A DNA stretch of 64,000 nucleotides. Source: Paenibacillus sp. PL91. Its GTDB lineage: Bacteria; Bacillota; Bacilli; Paenibacillales; Paenibacillaceae. The DNA lies in contig NZ_JABBYG020000009.1 in the NCBI RefSeq assembly GCF_012935325.2, positions 1-64,000 on the forward strand, in the 5' to 3' direction. The position numbers were made by a program, and so were the translations under genes. The first letter of the stretch is position 1. Every line of letters starts with the position of its first letter. This document shows, in pieces, positions 35,560 to 43,402 of the stretch. Under the pieces are notes generated by a model. That model did no database searches. It saw nothing but the letters and a program-made list of their open reading frames with translations, and was not told the origin of the DNA.

Positions 35560-36897
35560 ATGTACAATATATTGATTGTGGATGACGAACCGTTGATTTG
35601 CGAGGGGCTATGCAGCCTGCTGTCTGCTTCAGGCATCAATTTAGCGAATGTGTATATGGCGCACAGCGGCTATGAAGCACTCGATTATTTGCGAATCGAA
35701 GAGATTGACCTGCTAATTACGGATATTCAAATGGGCTCCATGAACGGCATTGAACTGATGCATCAAGCCAAATTGCTGAAGCCTTGGGTGCAGACGATCA
35801 TTATTTCTGCTTATGAAACGTTCCAGTATGCGCAAATGGCGATTCGTCTTGGGGCGAAAGATTATATGATCAAGCCGCTTAATAATGAGCAATTTCTAGA
35901 TTCGGTTCGAAACGTGCTGCTCAAAATGGATAAGCCTGCGGCATCCGAGGATAGGTATTTATCCAAGCTGCAGGAGCATTTTCATATGGAAGAGCCGCTG
36001 CCGCAGCGGACCGAGCTGTTTAATCGGCTGCTGTCCGGCTCGCAAGAAAGCCCGGGAGAGCTGGCGAAAATGCTCTATGAGCGATATGCGGTCAAGCTGC
36101 ACGGGCCTTATTTTGCAGTCATTAAGCTGCGCTTGAATTTATCCTTTAAGGATCATCAGATTCCAGCGAGAGATGCGCTGCTGCTGCAATACGCCGCTCT
36201 AAACATTGCGAACGAGCTGCTCGATAAGGAGTGGAACCATGCTTCCTTCTATTCGCCGAATCAGGAAATTAGCGTACTCATTCAATGGGATGAGAGCGAG
36301 TTCGGTGAGTCAAGCGTAAACAAAATCAATCAATTGGATATGATCGGGCGCAGTCTCTACTACAACATCCACAAATATTTAGGGCTGCACTGTGTAATCG
36401 GCATTAGTCAAATCGTGAGGGGCATTGAATTTGTAGGGATGCTAGACGAGCAGGCGCGCAAGGCAATTATGTGGAACCGGGAGCATCGGGACCATTACGT
36501 GTTTTATTACGGCGATTTTAATTGGAGCTCGTACACGCAGGAACCGACGGCAGAGGAGCTAAGCGAACAAAACAGCTTAATCGTCGAGAAGTCCAAGGCT
36601 TACATCGATCGCAATTTTGCGCAGAAGGGACTTACGCTGCATGAGGTTGCCCAGAAAAATCATGTCAGTCCGAACTACTTAAGCTATTTGTTCAAGAAGG
36701 ATACGGGCTATAACCTATGGGAATACGTGATTAAGCTTCGGATGGAGGAGAGCAGGAAGCTCATTTTGCACACCGATTTGCGCAGGTATGAAATTTCTGA
36801 GCGTGTCGGATATGAATCGCCGGAGCATTTCAGCAAAATTTTCAAAAAATATTATGGCATGAGCCCGAGCGAGCTCAAGAAGGATGACAAGAAATAA
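35560..36897 (+). CDS. YesN-type response regulator with AraC output domain
   Basis: The ATG at 35560 (MYNILIVDDEPLICEG) follows GGGAGG and begins 33 bases after the kinase stop; an ATG at 35524 would overlap the kinase without a ribosome site. The product has 445 residues. The receiver has Asp near 55 (LLITDIQMGSMNG) and Lys in YMIKPLNNEQ. The C-terminal AraC domain shows VSPNYLSYLFKKDTGYN and YESPEHFSKIFKKYYGMSP. It presumably activates the ABC genes from 37003. Confidence 0.92.
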   Translation: MYNILIVDDEPLICEGLCSLLSASGINLANVYMAHSGYEALDYLRIEEIDLLITDIQMGSMNGIELMHQAKLLKPWVQTIIISAYETFQYAQMAIRLGAKDYMIKPLNNEQFLDSVRNVLLKMDKPAASEDRYLSKLQEHFHMEEPLPQRTELFNRLLSGSQESPGELAKMLYERYAVKLHGPYFAVIKLRLNLSFKDHQIPARDALLLQYAALNIANELLDKEWNHASFYSPNQEISVLIQWDESEFGESSVNKINQLDMIGRSLYYNIHKYLGLHCVIGISQIVRGIEFVGMLDEQARKAIMWNREHRDHYVFYYGDFNWSSYTQEPTAEELSEQNSLIVEKSKAYIDRNFAQKGLTLHEVAQKNHVSPNYLSYLFKKDTGYNLWEYVIKLRMEESRKLILHTDLRRYEISERVGYESPEHFSKIFKKYYGMSPSELKKDDKK

Positions 36898-37002
36898 GAT
36901 GAAGTAAAAATAGCTATCATTGCCTTAGATATGCACATTACCAGCCAGCCCCATTGCTTCTAAAATGGTTTAGAGCGATAGAAAAGAAAAGAGGGAGACC
37001 TG

Positions 37003-37923
37003 ATGAACCAACCAGTTGCAGTAGGCAAGCCGCTCGATACCCAGGTACAGAGGAAGGCTGGCAGGTGGAAAAAGCATATTTCAGGCTATTTGTTTTTGTT
37101 GCCGGCAGCGATCATTTTTATTTTGTTTTTGTGGGTGCCGATAACGAAAGGGATTATTTACAGCTTCTACACGATCGATTTTGTAAAAGGAAATGAATTT
37201 GTCGGATTTGATAATTACAAGACGATATTTAATGATCCGGACGTATGGATTGGCATAAAAAACACGCTATATTACATGTTTTTATGTATGGTTATCGGCT
37301 TCTGGGTTCCAATTCTGTTCGCCATTGCGATATCCGAGCTGCGCCGCTTCCAAGGCTTCGTGCGTGTCGCTGCCTATTTGCCGAACGTTGTTCCGGCTGT
37401 CGTCCTGTATGGCTTGTGGAGATGGTTTTATGATCCGGTAGGTCCGATCAATGGGCTGCTGACGCAGATGGGCTCCGATCAAATCGCCTTCTTGACGAAT
37501 AAAAGCTGGTCGATGATCTCGCTCGTCATTATGGAAACCTGGCAGCAGTTCGGGTCAGGCATGCTCATTTATTTGGCCGCTGTGCTGAGCATTCCGCGGG
37601 ATTGGTATGAAGCGGCAGAAATTGACGGAGCGGGCATCTTCCGCCGCGTTTGGCATATTACGCTTCCGTCGATTCGCGGCTTGATTTTACTGCTGTTCTT
37701 ACTGCAGCTGATCGCGACGACGCAAGGGTTTCAATCGCAGCTTGCTCTGCTCGACGGCGGCCCGAACAAAGCAACGCTTACGTACTCGCTGCTTATCGTT
37801 AAATATGCATTCACGCGGCTCGATTATGGGGTTGCCTCGGCGCTTGGCGTGCTTATGTTCGTTGTCCTTGGTGGGTTGGCGCTCTTGCAATTTAGGCTGA
37901 ACAACAAGGAGGCGGGCAAGTGA
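37003..37923 (+). CDS. Sugar ABC transporter permease
   Basis: This 306-residue protein has about six membrane helices and an EAA loop (YEAAEIDGAGIFRRVWHITL near residue 204). It resembles MalF/UgpA-type inner-membrane permeases. GAGGGAGA precedes the ATG. It overlaps the next permease by one base. The ATP-hydrolysing subunit is not encoded nearby. Confidence 0.93.
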   Translation: MNQPVAVGKPLDTQVQRKAGRWKKHISGYLFLLPAAIIFILFLWVPITKGIIYSFYTIDFVKGNEFVGFDNYKTIFNDPDVWIGIKNTLYYMFLCMVIGFWVPILFAIAISELRRFQGFVRVAAYLPNVVPAVVLYGLWRWFYDPVGPINGLLTQMGSDQIAFLTNKSWSMISLVIMETWQQFGSGMLIYLAAVLSIPRDWYEAAEIDGAGIFRRVWHITLPSIRGLILLLFLLQLIATTQGFQSQLALLDGGPNKATLTYSLLIVKYAFTRLDYGVASALGVLMFVVLGGLALLQFRLNNKEAGK

Positions 37924-38795
37924 TGAAGAGCTTAGACAGAGGAATCTTATCCAGTTATGACCATCGTAAGCATACAAACAAGCTTGGTTTTCTGCTTGTC
38001 ATTATTGTGATTGCCGGTATGGTCGCTTCCATGCTTTACCCTGTCGCAACCGCATTGTTTAATGGCTTAAAGACAAATACGGAGGTCAACTCGTTCCCGC
38101 CGCGCTTCTTGCCTTCGGAGTGGCATTTTGACAATTACAATGCAGGCTGGAATTTTATGAACCTGCCGCTTTTTTTGAAAAATACGCTTATGATTTTTGG
38201 CGGCAATATGATCATGACGATAATTGTGCTTGGATTAGCTTCCTATAGTTTATCTAAGCTCAATGTACCCTTCCAACGGGGGATTTACTTCTTCTTTATG
38301 ATTACGCTGTTCATACCGCCTAGCACGTATATCATACCGAACTTCCTGAACCTTAAGGACCTGGGATTGCTGAATACGTATGCCGCATTCTGGCTGCCGG
38401 CAAGCGCGAGCGCTTTTTATTTGCTGCTGCTTAAAAATTTCTTCGATGGCATTCATCAGGAAATGATAGAAGCAGCGCGAATCGATGGGGCATCGGACTG
38501 GAAATGCTTCATCCTCATCGCAGTGCCGCTGTCGATTCCCATTTTCTCGACGCTGGCGATATTCGTTTTCTCGACCGCATGGAATGATTGGTTTTGGCCT
38601 TCACTCGTTATGCACAGCGATGATAAATATCCGCTTGCGACGGCGGTATATAAATACGTCATTAGCGCGCAAAGGCTGAATACAAATATTCGCTTCGCTA
38701 TACTCACCATGGTGATGCTTCCGCCGATCGTTGTGTTTCTAGCTTTCCAAAAATTCATTATGCGCGGGCTTCAGCTCGGCGGGGTGAAAGGATAA
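37923..38795 (+). CDS. Carbohydrate ABC transporter permease
   Basis: This 290-residue protein has six predicted helices and the EAA loop IEAARIDGASDWKCFILI near residue 181. It ends in MRGLQLGGVKG, typical of MalG/UgpE-type permeases. The ATG at 37923 shares one base with the upstream stop; a GTG three bases earlier is an alternative start. Confidence 0.92.
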   Translation: MKSLDRGILSSYDHRKHTNKLGFLLVIIVIAGMVASMLYPVATALFNGLKTNTEVNSFPPRFLPSEWHFDNYNAGWNFMNLPLFLKNTLMIFGGNMIMTIIVLGLASYSLSKLNVPFQRGIYFFFMITLFIPPSTYIIPNFLNLKDLGLLNTYAAFWLPASASAFYLLLLKNFFDGIHQEMIEAARIDGASDWKCFILIAVPLSIPIFSTLAIFVFSTAWNDWFWPSLVMHSDDKYPLATAVYKYVISAQRLNTNIRFAILTMVMLPPIVVFLAFQKFIMRGLQLGGVKG

Positions 38796-38906
38796 GCAGT
38801 TCGTAAACCTGCACATGATCGGAATAAGAATACACCTCGCCCAAATGAAAACGCCTCCTTTATGATGGGGATGTAGCGAAAATACGAAAAGAGAAGGGGA
38901 ATATCC

Positions 38907-40364
38907 ATGCTAAAGAAAAATGTAGCCATCGTGATTTGTATGGTTATGCTATGCTCCATACTGGCTGCTTGCAGCGGAGGCAGCAACGCGAAGAATGAGC
39001 CGAAGGAATCCGATAAACCGACTAATGCTGCAACTAATAATGCGGGAAGCGCGGAAACGGAGCCTCCTAAGGAAGATATTAAAGACAAAAAAATTACGAT
39101 TAGCATTTATTATCCATTGCCGGACCAAGTTGAAAACCGCAAGCTGGAAGACGATAAAATTAAACGTTTTAACGAGGTATACCCGAATGTCGAAATCGTG
39201 AAGAGCGACTGGCATTACAACCCAAGCGAAATTGGGATCAAAATGGCGGCAAATGAAGCTCCTACGTTCTTCAATACTTGGGCGACAGAAGCGAAGTTTC
39301 TGCAGGAGCGCGGGTGGGTAGCCGATATTACAGAGCTATGGGACGCTTACCCATTCAAGGATCAAATCAATCCGGTGCTCCAAAGCCAGTTCATCATTGA
39401 TGGAAAGGTTTATGGCGTTTCTCAAAAAGCATACGTTACGACAACTGTCGTAAACAAAAAAATGCTCGATGAGAAGGGCGTAGCGGTTCCATCGTATGAC
39501 TGGACATGGGACGATATGTATAACACAGCCAAGGCGGTTGCCGATCCGAAGAAAGGCATCGCGGGCATCGCGCCGATGGGCAAAGGCACGGAAGCGGGCT
39601 GGAACTGGACCAACTTCCTGTTTGAAGCAGGCGGCGAAATTCAAAGCGTTGCCGACGGCAAAGTGACGGCGGCCTTTAACTCTGCGGCTGGACTAAAGGC
39701 GCTCGAATTCTACAACAAGCTTAGGTGGGAAGCGAATGCGATTCCGCAGGACTGGGCCCTTGGATGGGGCGATGCAGTCGGAGCGTTCGGGCAAAGCCGT
39801 ACGGCTATGGTTATTGCCGGAGCAGAAGGCGTTCTTGAGCAAGCGCTTAACCAAGGTGGCTTGAAGCCTGAGGATGTTCTGACTTTCCCAATGCCAGCAG
39901 CGGAGAAGGGCGGCAAGCATACGGGCGTGCTCGGCGGCGACTACCTGGTTATCAACCCGAATGCCACGAAGGATGAGCAGGAAATGGCATTCCGTTACAT
40001 CACATTCGATTACTTCACGGACAAAGGACTGGAGTCGCTTGAAGCTGATATCCAAAAACGCCAAGCGGAGGGCAAATTCTTTATTCCGCCGCAAATGAAC
40101 TACTACAGCCCTACATCCGATTACGGCCAAAAAGCGCAGGCGATTTTTGACAAATACGATAACGTATACAAATACAATCCGGAATCCAATTCTTTGCTAG
40201 ACGGCAAGCCGGAAGCGCAATACAATACGCAGGATTATTACGGCGAAGTAACGAACATTTTGCAGGAGGTTTTCTCCAACAAAGGAAGCGATCTTCAAGG
40301 GTTGCTCGATAACTCGGCTAAGGTCGTGCAAGAGAAGTTTTTTGATTCCATTAAAGTAGAATAG
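38907..40364 (+). CDS. Extracellular sugar-binding lipoprotein
   Basis: The 485-residue protein has a lipoprotein signal with lipobox LAAC and lipidated Cys near residue 22, followed by a low-complexity Lys/Asn/Glu linker. The mature part resembles family 1 solute-binding proteins (KITISIYYPLPD, PTFFNTWATEAKFLQERGW and a Trp/Gly-rich ligand cleft). It completes the ABC importer with the two permeases upstream. No glycosidase or metabolic gene follows, so its substrate cannot be guessed. Confidence 0.93.
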   Translation: MLKKNVAIVICMVMLCSILAACSGGSNAKNEPKESDKPTNAATNNAGSAETEPPKEDIKDKKITISIYYPLPDQVENRKLEDDKIKRFNEVYPNVEIVKSDWHYNPSEIGIKMAANEAPTFFNTWATEAKFLQERGWVADITELWDAYPFKDQINPVLQSQFIIDGKVYGVSQKAYVTTTVVNKKMLDEKGVAVPSYDWTWDDMYNTAKAVADPKKGIAGIAPMGKGTEAGWNWTNFLFEAGGEIQSVADGKVTAAFNSAAGLKALEFYNKLRWEANAIPQDWALGWGDAVGAFGQSRTAMVIAGAEGVLEQALNQGGLKPEDVLTFPMPAAEKGGKHTGVLGGDYLVINPNATKDEQEMAFRYITFDYFTDKGLESLEADIQKRQAEGKFFIPPQMNYYSPTSDYGQKAQAIFDKYDNVYKYNPESNSLLDGKPEAQYNTQDYYGEVTNILQEVFSNKGSDLQGLLDNSAKVVQEKFFDSIKVE

Positions 40365-40373
40365 AACAGCGGT

Positions 40374-40409
40374 AAGCCTCCCTCTTTGTTCAAGAAGGGA
40401 GGCTTTTTT
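40374..40409 (+). terminator. Rho-independent terminator
   Basis: AAGCCTCCC and GGGAGGCTT form a strong stem with flanking CTT/AAG pairs, followed by TTTTTTC. It ends the second ABC transporter operon and may also stop the convergent gene at 40419. Confidence 0.88.
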
Positions 40410-40418
40410 CGTTTTCTT

Positions 40419-40919
40419 TTAGCTCTCGAAATCCTCAGAAGCACTGGTGTGCAAGCCGTCTTCCTCGTTGTCTCTGATGGTCTTCTGCAAAACAAGGCAT
40501 GCCACGATCAGGAAAGCGCCGGCAATCGCATAGTAGCCTTTGACGTAAAGCGGCTCCTCAAGCACGTAAATCCCGATATATTGAGCAAGAATGGCGAGAA
40601 TAAAGCCTGCCCAAGCCATGAAAGTGAAGGCTGAAGTGTTACGGTTTCTGTAACCAGGGTTATATTCCTTGAGAAATTTATCCTCATCGTTGTCGCGCGC
40701 TACCTTTTGCAGAAGGAAGGAAGTGATGATTAAGAGAATGCCGGTTACGGCGTAATAGCCTTGTACGGACATCGGCTGCTTGAGCGTATAAATGCCGACG
40801 AACTCGAAGCCGCATGCGATGAGAAAGGCTGCCCATGCCATAAACGTGTAGGTTGGGGTGTTGCGGCGGCGATAAAAGTTTGCGGGCTTGCGAACATGCA
40901 TCGTTTCCATTTTTTCCAT
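40419..40919 (-). CDS. YiaA/YiaB-domain membrane protein (duplicated)
   Basis: I chose the ATG at 40919 because GGGAGG lies nine bases upstream. The 166-residue protein has two copies of a two-helix unit: FMAWAAFLIACGFEFVGIY...GYYAVTGILLIITSFLLQK, then FMAWAGFILAILAQYIGIY...GYYAIAGAFLIVACLVLQK. This matches the YiaA/YiaB (YiaAB two-helix) family of inner-membrane proteins of unknown function. Each unit is followed by a similar charged motif (VARDNDEDKF, TIRDNEEDGL), so an internal duplication is clear. No neighbour suggests a role. Confidence 0.85.
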   Translation of the reverse strand: MEKMETMHVRKPANFYRRRNTPTYTFMAWAAFLIACGFEFVGIYTLKQPMSVQGYYAVTGILLIITSFLLQKVARDNDEDKFLKEYNPGYRNRNTSAFTFMAWAGFILAILAQYIGIYVLEEPLYVKGYYAIAGAFLIVACLVLQKTIRDNEEDGLHTSASEDFES

Positions 40920-41010
40920 TTGAAATTGCCTCCCGAATCGAGTTGTTGTTGATGTCTTTAGTTTACAGCATATTCCTGTAACCAAAAGTACCAACTTCTC
41001 ATAGTACCAG

Positions 41011-41190
41011 GTGCTAGTGGATATTAAAGTGCTGGATATTCGTCATCATAAAATGAAGCTTGGCGAGAATGTCCATGCCTATCGGTTGCCAGCAAGCGGA
41101 TTTTTATATGTATGCCGAGGCAGCGCCAAGGTGCGCTTGGAGCAGAATAAAATAGGACAGAACGCCAGAAAAATTCCGTACTTTTGTGAA
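41011..41190 (+). pseudogene. Remnant of an AraC-type regulator N-terminal domain
   Basis: The plus-strand frame from a GTG at 41011 reads VLVDIKVLDIRHHKMKLGE...AYRLPASGFLYVCRGSAKVRLEQN, which resembles the cupin start of AraC-type regulators of siderophore uptake in Bacillales. It loses similarity after about 50 residues, and the rest of the sensor and the DNA-binding domain are absent. There is no ribosome site. The neighbour downstream is a Fur-box-preceded reductase, consistent with a decayed iron-uptake regulator. End position is approximate. Confidence 0.55.
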
Positions 41191-41272
41191 ATGTTGGATA
41201 TATGTTATAAAATGATCACTTTTGTCCATTGTCATCATTAGGCATTGTGCCTTACAATTGATCAGATGATAT

Positions 41273-41287
41273 TGATAATCAATATCA
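41273..41287 (+). promoter_or_regulatory. Fur box
   Basis: TGATAATCAATATCA matches the Bacillus 7-1-7 Fur consensus TGATAATNATTATCA at 14 of 15 positions, counting N as matched. A partial second match (GATGATAATGA) follows at 41295. It lies 36 bases before the start of the reductase gene, so iron-dependent repression is expected. Confidence 0.75.
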
Positions 41288-41322
41288 AATAAACGATGAT
41301 AATGAACGTTTGGAGGCAAACG

Positions 41323-42366
41323 ATGAACGAACAATTGGAACTATTTGATGTTACGATTATTGGCGGAGGTCCCGGCGGTTTATATACGACTTTCTATAGC
41401 GGCATGCGCGATTTAAAGACAAAGCTGATTGAAGCGCAGGATCAGCTTGGCGGGCGAATGCTTTCATATCCAGAGAAGATCATATGGGATGTCGGCGGAG
41501 TAACGCCAATTCGCTGCGAGAAGTTAACTGAACAATTAATCCAGCAAGCTAAAACGTTTGATCCAACGATCATACTCGGACAACAAATAACCGAATACGA
41601 GCGGCAGGCGGATGGAACCTTAATTTTAACGGCAGCGAGCGGTGAACGTCATCATACAAGAACGGTGATCATGGCAATCGGATATGGAATCAAAAAGCTA
41701 GCGAAGCTCGAGATCGAAGGTGCTGACCGCTACGAGGTGACAAACCTTTATTATACGGTGCAGGAGCTGGAGAAATTCCGCGGGAAACGGGTTCTGATTT
41801 CCGGCGGAGGGGATTCAGCGGTGGACTGGGCAAACGAGCTGGAGTCCATTGCTGCAAGCGTGACGGTCGTGCACCGGCGCGACAGCTTCGGGGGACATGA
41901 GCGAAATGTGTCCAAGATGAAGCAATCCTCGGTCAATGTGATGACGCCTTATCAGGTGCTCGGGCTACATAGCAGCAATGGCGAAAGCATTGAGCAGGTA
42001 ACGATTGCGCATGTGGACACAGCAGAAGAAAGCATGAAGCTTGAGGTTGATGCGGTCATCGTGAACCATGGCATGAAGAGTGATTTTGGACCTATCCGTG
42101 ACTGGGGCATCGATATGGGAGTATGGAACGCGAATGTAGGCGAGAGGATGGCGACCAACATTCCCGGCATCTTCGGCGCAGGCGATTTCGTGAGCTACGG
42201 CAGCAAGGTTGGACTGATCGCGGGGACGTTCACCGACGGCGTATTGGCGCTTAACAGCGCAAAGCTGTACATGGACCCGGAAGCGCCGGAGATGGCTTAT
42301 GTCTCCTCTCATAATGAGCGGTTCAAGGAGAAAAATCGGGAGCTTGGCGTGTTAGAGGAAGAGTAG
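41323..42366 (+). CDS. Ferredoxin-NADP reductase-like flavoprotein (YcgT/YumC type)
   Basis: I chose ATG 41323 behind TTTGGAGG. The 347-residue thioredoxin-reductase-like protein has an FAD motif TIIGGGPGGLYTTFYSG near residue 11 and an NADPH motif VLISGGGDSAVDWANEL near 160, plus GIFGAGDFVSYGSKVGLIAG near 285. It lacks the CxxC of thioredoxin reductase, as expected for the ferredoxin/flavodoxin reductases of Bacillales. The upstream Fur box points to a YcgT-like role in supplying electrons during iron limitation. Confidence 0.9.
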   Translation: MNEQLELFDVTIIGGGPGGLYTTFYSGMRDLKTKLIEAQDQLGGRMLSYPEKIIWDVGGVTPIRCEKLTEQLIQQAKTFDPTIILGQQITEYERQADGTLILTAASGERHHTRTVIMAIGYGIKKLAKLEIEGADRYEVTNLYYTVQELEKFRGKRVLISGGGDSAVDWANELESIAASVTVVHRRDSFGGHERNVSKMKQSSVNVMTPYQVLGLHSSNGESIEQVTIAHVDTAEESMKLEVDAVIVNHGMKSDFGPIRDWGIDMGVWNANVGERMATNIPGIFGAGDFVSYGSKVGLIAGTFTDGVLALNSAKLYMDPEAPEMAYVSSHNERFKEKNRELGVLEEE

Positions 42367-42565
42367 GTGATCGTTAAGTAAACGGGATTGCTGGAATGTA
42401 GAAATGGTAAGGATTGCATTAATTGTAGGGAATATTTTATGTGCATCGTATGTCCCGTTTAAGCAGCATAATAATGATCACGCTCCTAATATGGCATTAT
42501 AACCGGGGCTATGATAGCAGTTATCGTAGTGCTAATAGGGATGAATGGAAGAGATTTATTAAAAA

Positions 42566-42602
42566 GGGTACTGAAAAAGTTGGACTTTTTCAGTATCCTT
42601 TC
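42566..42602 (+). terminator. Hairpin terminator, possibly bidirectional
   Basis: A 15-bp stem (GGGTACTGAAAAAGT at 42566-42580, ACTTTTTCAGTATCC at 42584-42598) with a 3-base loop is followed by TTTC; an AAAAA run precedes it on the other side. It lies 200 bases after the reductase gene. Confidence 0.75.
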
Positions 42603-42672
42603 GTATGGGGATAGCAAGCTTAGCAGATTGTGCGGGATATAGGTAAGTAAAGGGATGGTTGCTTTGAAAAAA

Positions 42673-42911
42673 CACTCACCGGTAAATGAGCTGGAGTTTT
42701 TCCTGTTAGTTTCTGATTAACGTGAAAAGCTCCCGTTAATTCTAGTGATTTTGGACGAAAAATAGGATTAGAAGGAATTCCTCCTGTTAATTTTCTATTT
42801 TCCTCCTCGTTTCGATGAAAGTGGTCTAATTAACGGGAGATTTTCCAGCTAATTGTTCAATCTGCCCACTCACCGAAAAATGAGATGGAGCTTTTCCTGT
42901 TAGTTTTACTC
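42673..42911. repeat. Cluster of degenerate intergenic repeat units
   Basis: A 40-base block at 42673-42712 recurs at 42867-42906 with 4 mismatches (shared core CTTTTCCTGTTAGTTT or its TTTTTCC variant). Between them, three more units of the type GGAA..CTCC(C/T)GTTAATT occur, one in inverse orientation (CTAATTAACGGGAG near 42826). The unit length is about 23 bases. The units look like a dispersed non-coding repeat family. Confidence 0.65.
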
Positions 42912-42987
42912 GTCGTTTGTCATACTCAACTGAAAAGTCGGAGAGCACTGATTTTGGAGGTGAAGGTGAACACCAATCATGAACGCA

Positions 42988-43038
42988 AAACGGCGTCAAC
43001 CTGTCACGCAAATGCGAGCAGGACGACACCGTTTTTTT
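42988..43038 (+). terminator. Imperfect hairpin followed by T run
   Basis: AAACGG..GTC..CCTG (42988-43003) pairs with CAGG..GAC..CCGTTT (43019-43034), with three mismatches and an inner CGCAAATGCG stem, then seven Ts. It resembles an intrinsic terminator, but no plus-strand gene precedes it. On the other strand it lies just after the stop of the 43048 gene. Confidence 0.45.
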
Positions 43039-43047
43039 GGCTGTGGC

Positions 43048-43263
43048 TTAGCGCTTTTGGAGTAAAAAAAACTCGCATTCCTTACGGCTATGATAGGCAA
43101 TATCACTAACTCCTGACTGGGTCACGATGGTGCTATCGTCAAACCGTATGACCAGCGAGCTGGAATCGATGAGCTGATTGTCCTGAAAAACGCGAATGCG
43201 CTGCTGCAGCTCGATTACCTCTTCAAAATCCTGATCGGTGCTCAGACGTCGATTTATGGCCAT
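43048..43263 (-). CDS. Small protein of unknown function
   Basis: This 71-residue protein (MAINRRLSTDQDFEEVIEL to FFLLQKR) follows a GAGGAG seven bases before the ATG. It is hydrophilic and has a helical first half and beta-like second half (SSLVIRFDDSTIVTQSG). I do not recognise the family. It is divergent from the kinase gene at 43403. Confidence 0.6.
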   Translation of the reverse strand: MAINRRLSTDQDFEEVIELQQRIRVFQDNQLIDSSSLVIRFDDSTIVTQSGVSDIAYHSRKECEFFLLQKR

Positions 43264-43402
43264 AGGTATACTCCTCGATACGTAAAATGATTTCTTCTAG
43301 TCTATCCCATGTGTAATTGAGTTGCAAAGCCCTCTTTGTTCGTTCGGCCATACCTATGTTACATTGTAGTCACGAGAGACGAACTGTTAGAGGGAGAGAA
43401 TT

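Larger units (their letters stand above)
42367..43047. other. 681-base gap without a gene: hairpins and repeat units
   Basis: No convincing coding region is seen on either strand. The stretch holds TAAACGGGA/TCCCGTTTA inverted copies about 70 bases apart near 42380-42460, a terminator-like hairpin at 42566, a patch of degenerate ~23-bp repeats at 42673-42911, and a second hairpin with a T run at 42988-43038. Confidence 0.7.

Noticed and set aside
42370..42470. TAAACGGGA / TCCCGTTTA inverted pair as a riboswitch or terminator
   Set aside because: The arms are 9 bases and about 65 bases apart, there is no T run, and no downstream gene would be controlled.
42885..43109. 74-codon plus-strand ORF
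   Set aside because: It runs through the repeat unit and the hairpin with T run, has mixed unrelated composition, and has no convincing start.
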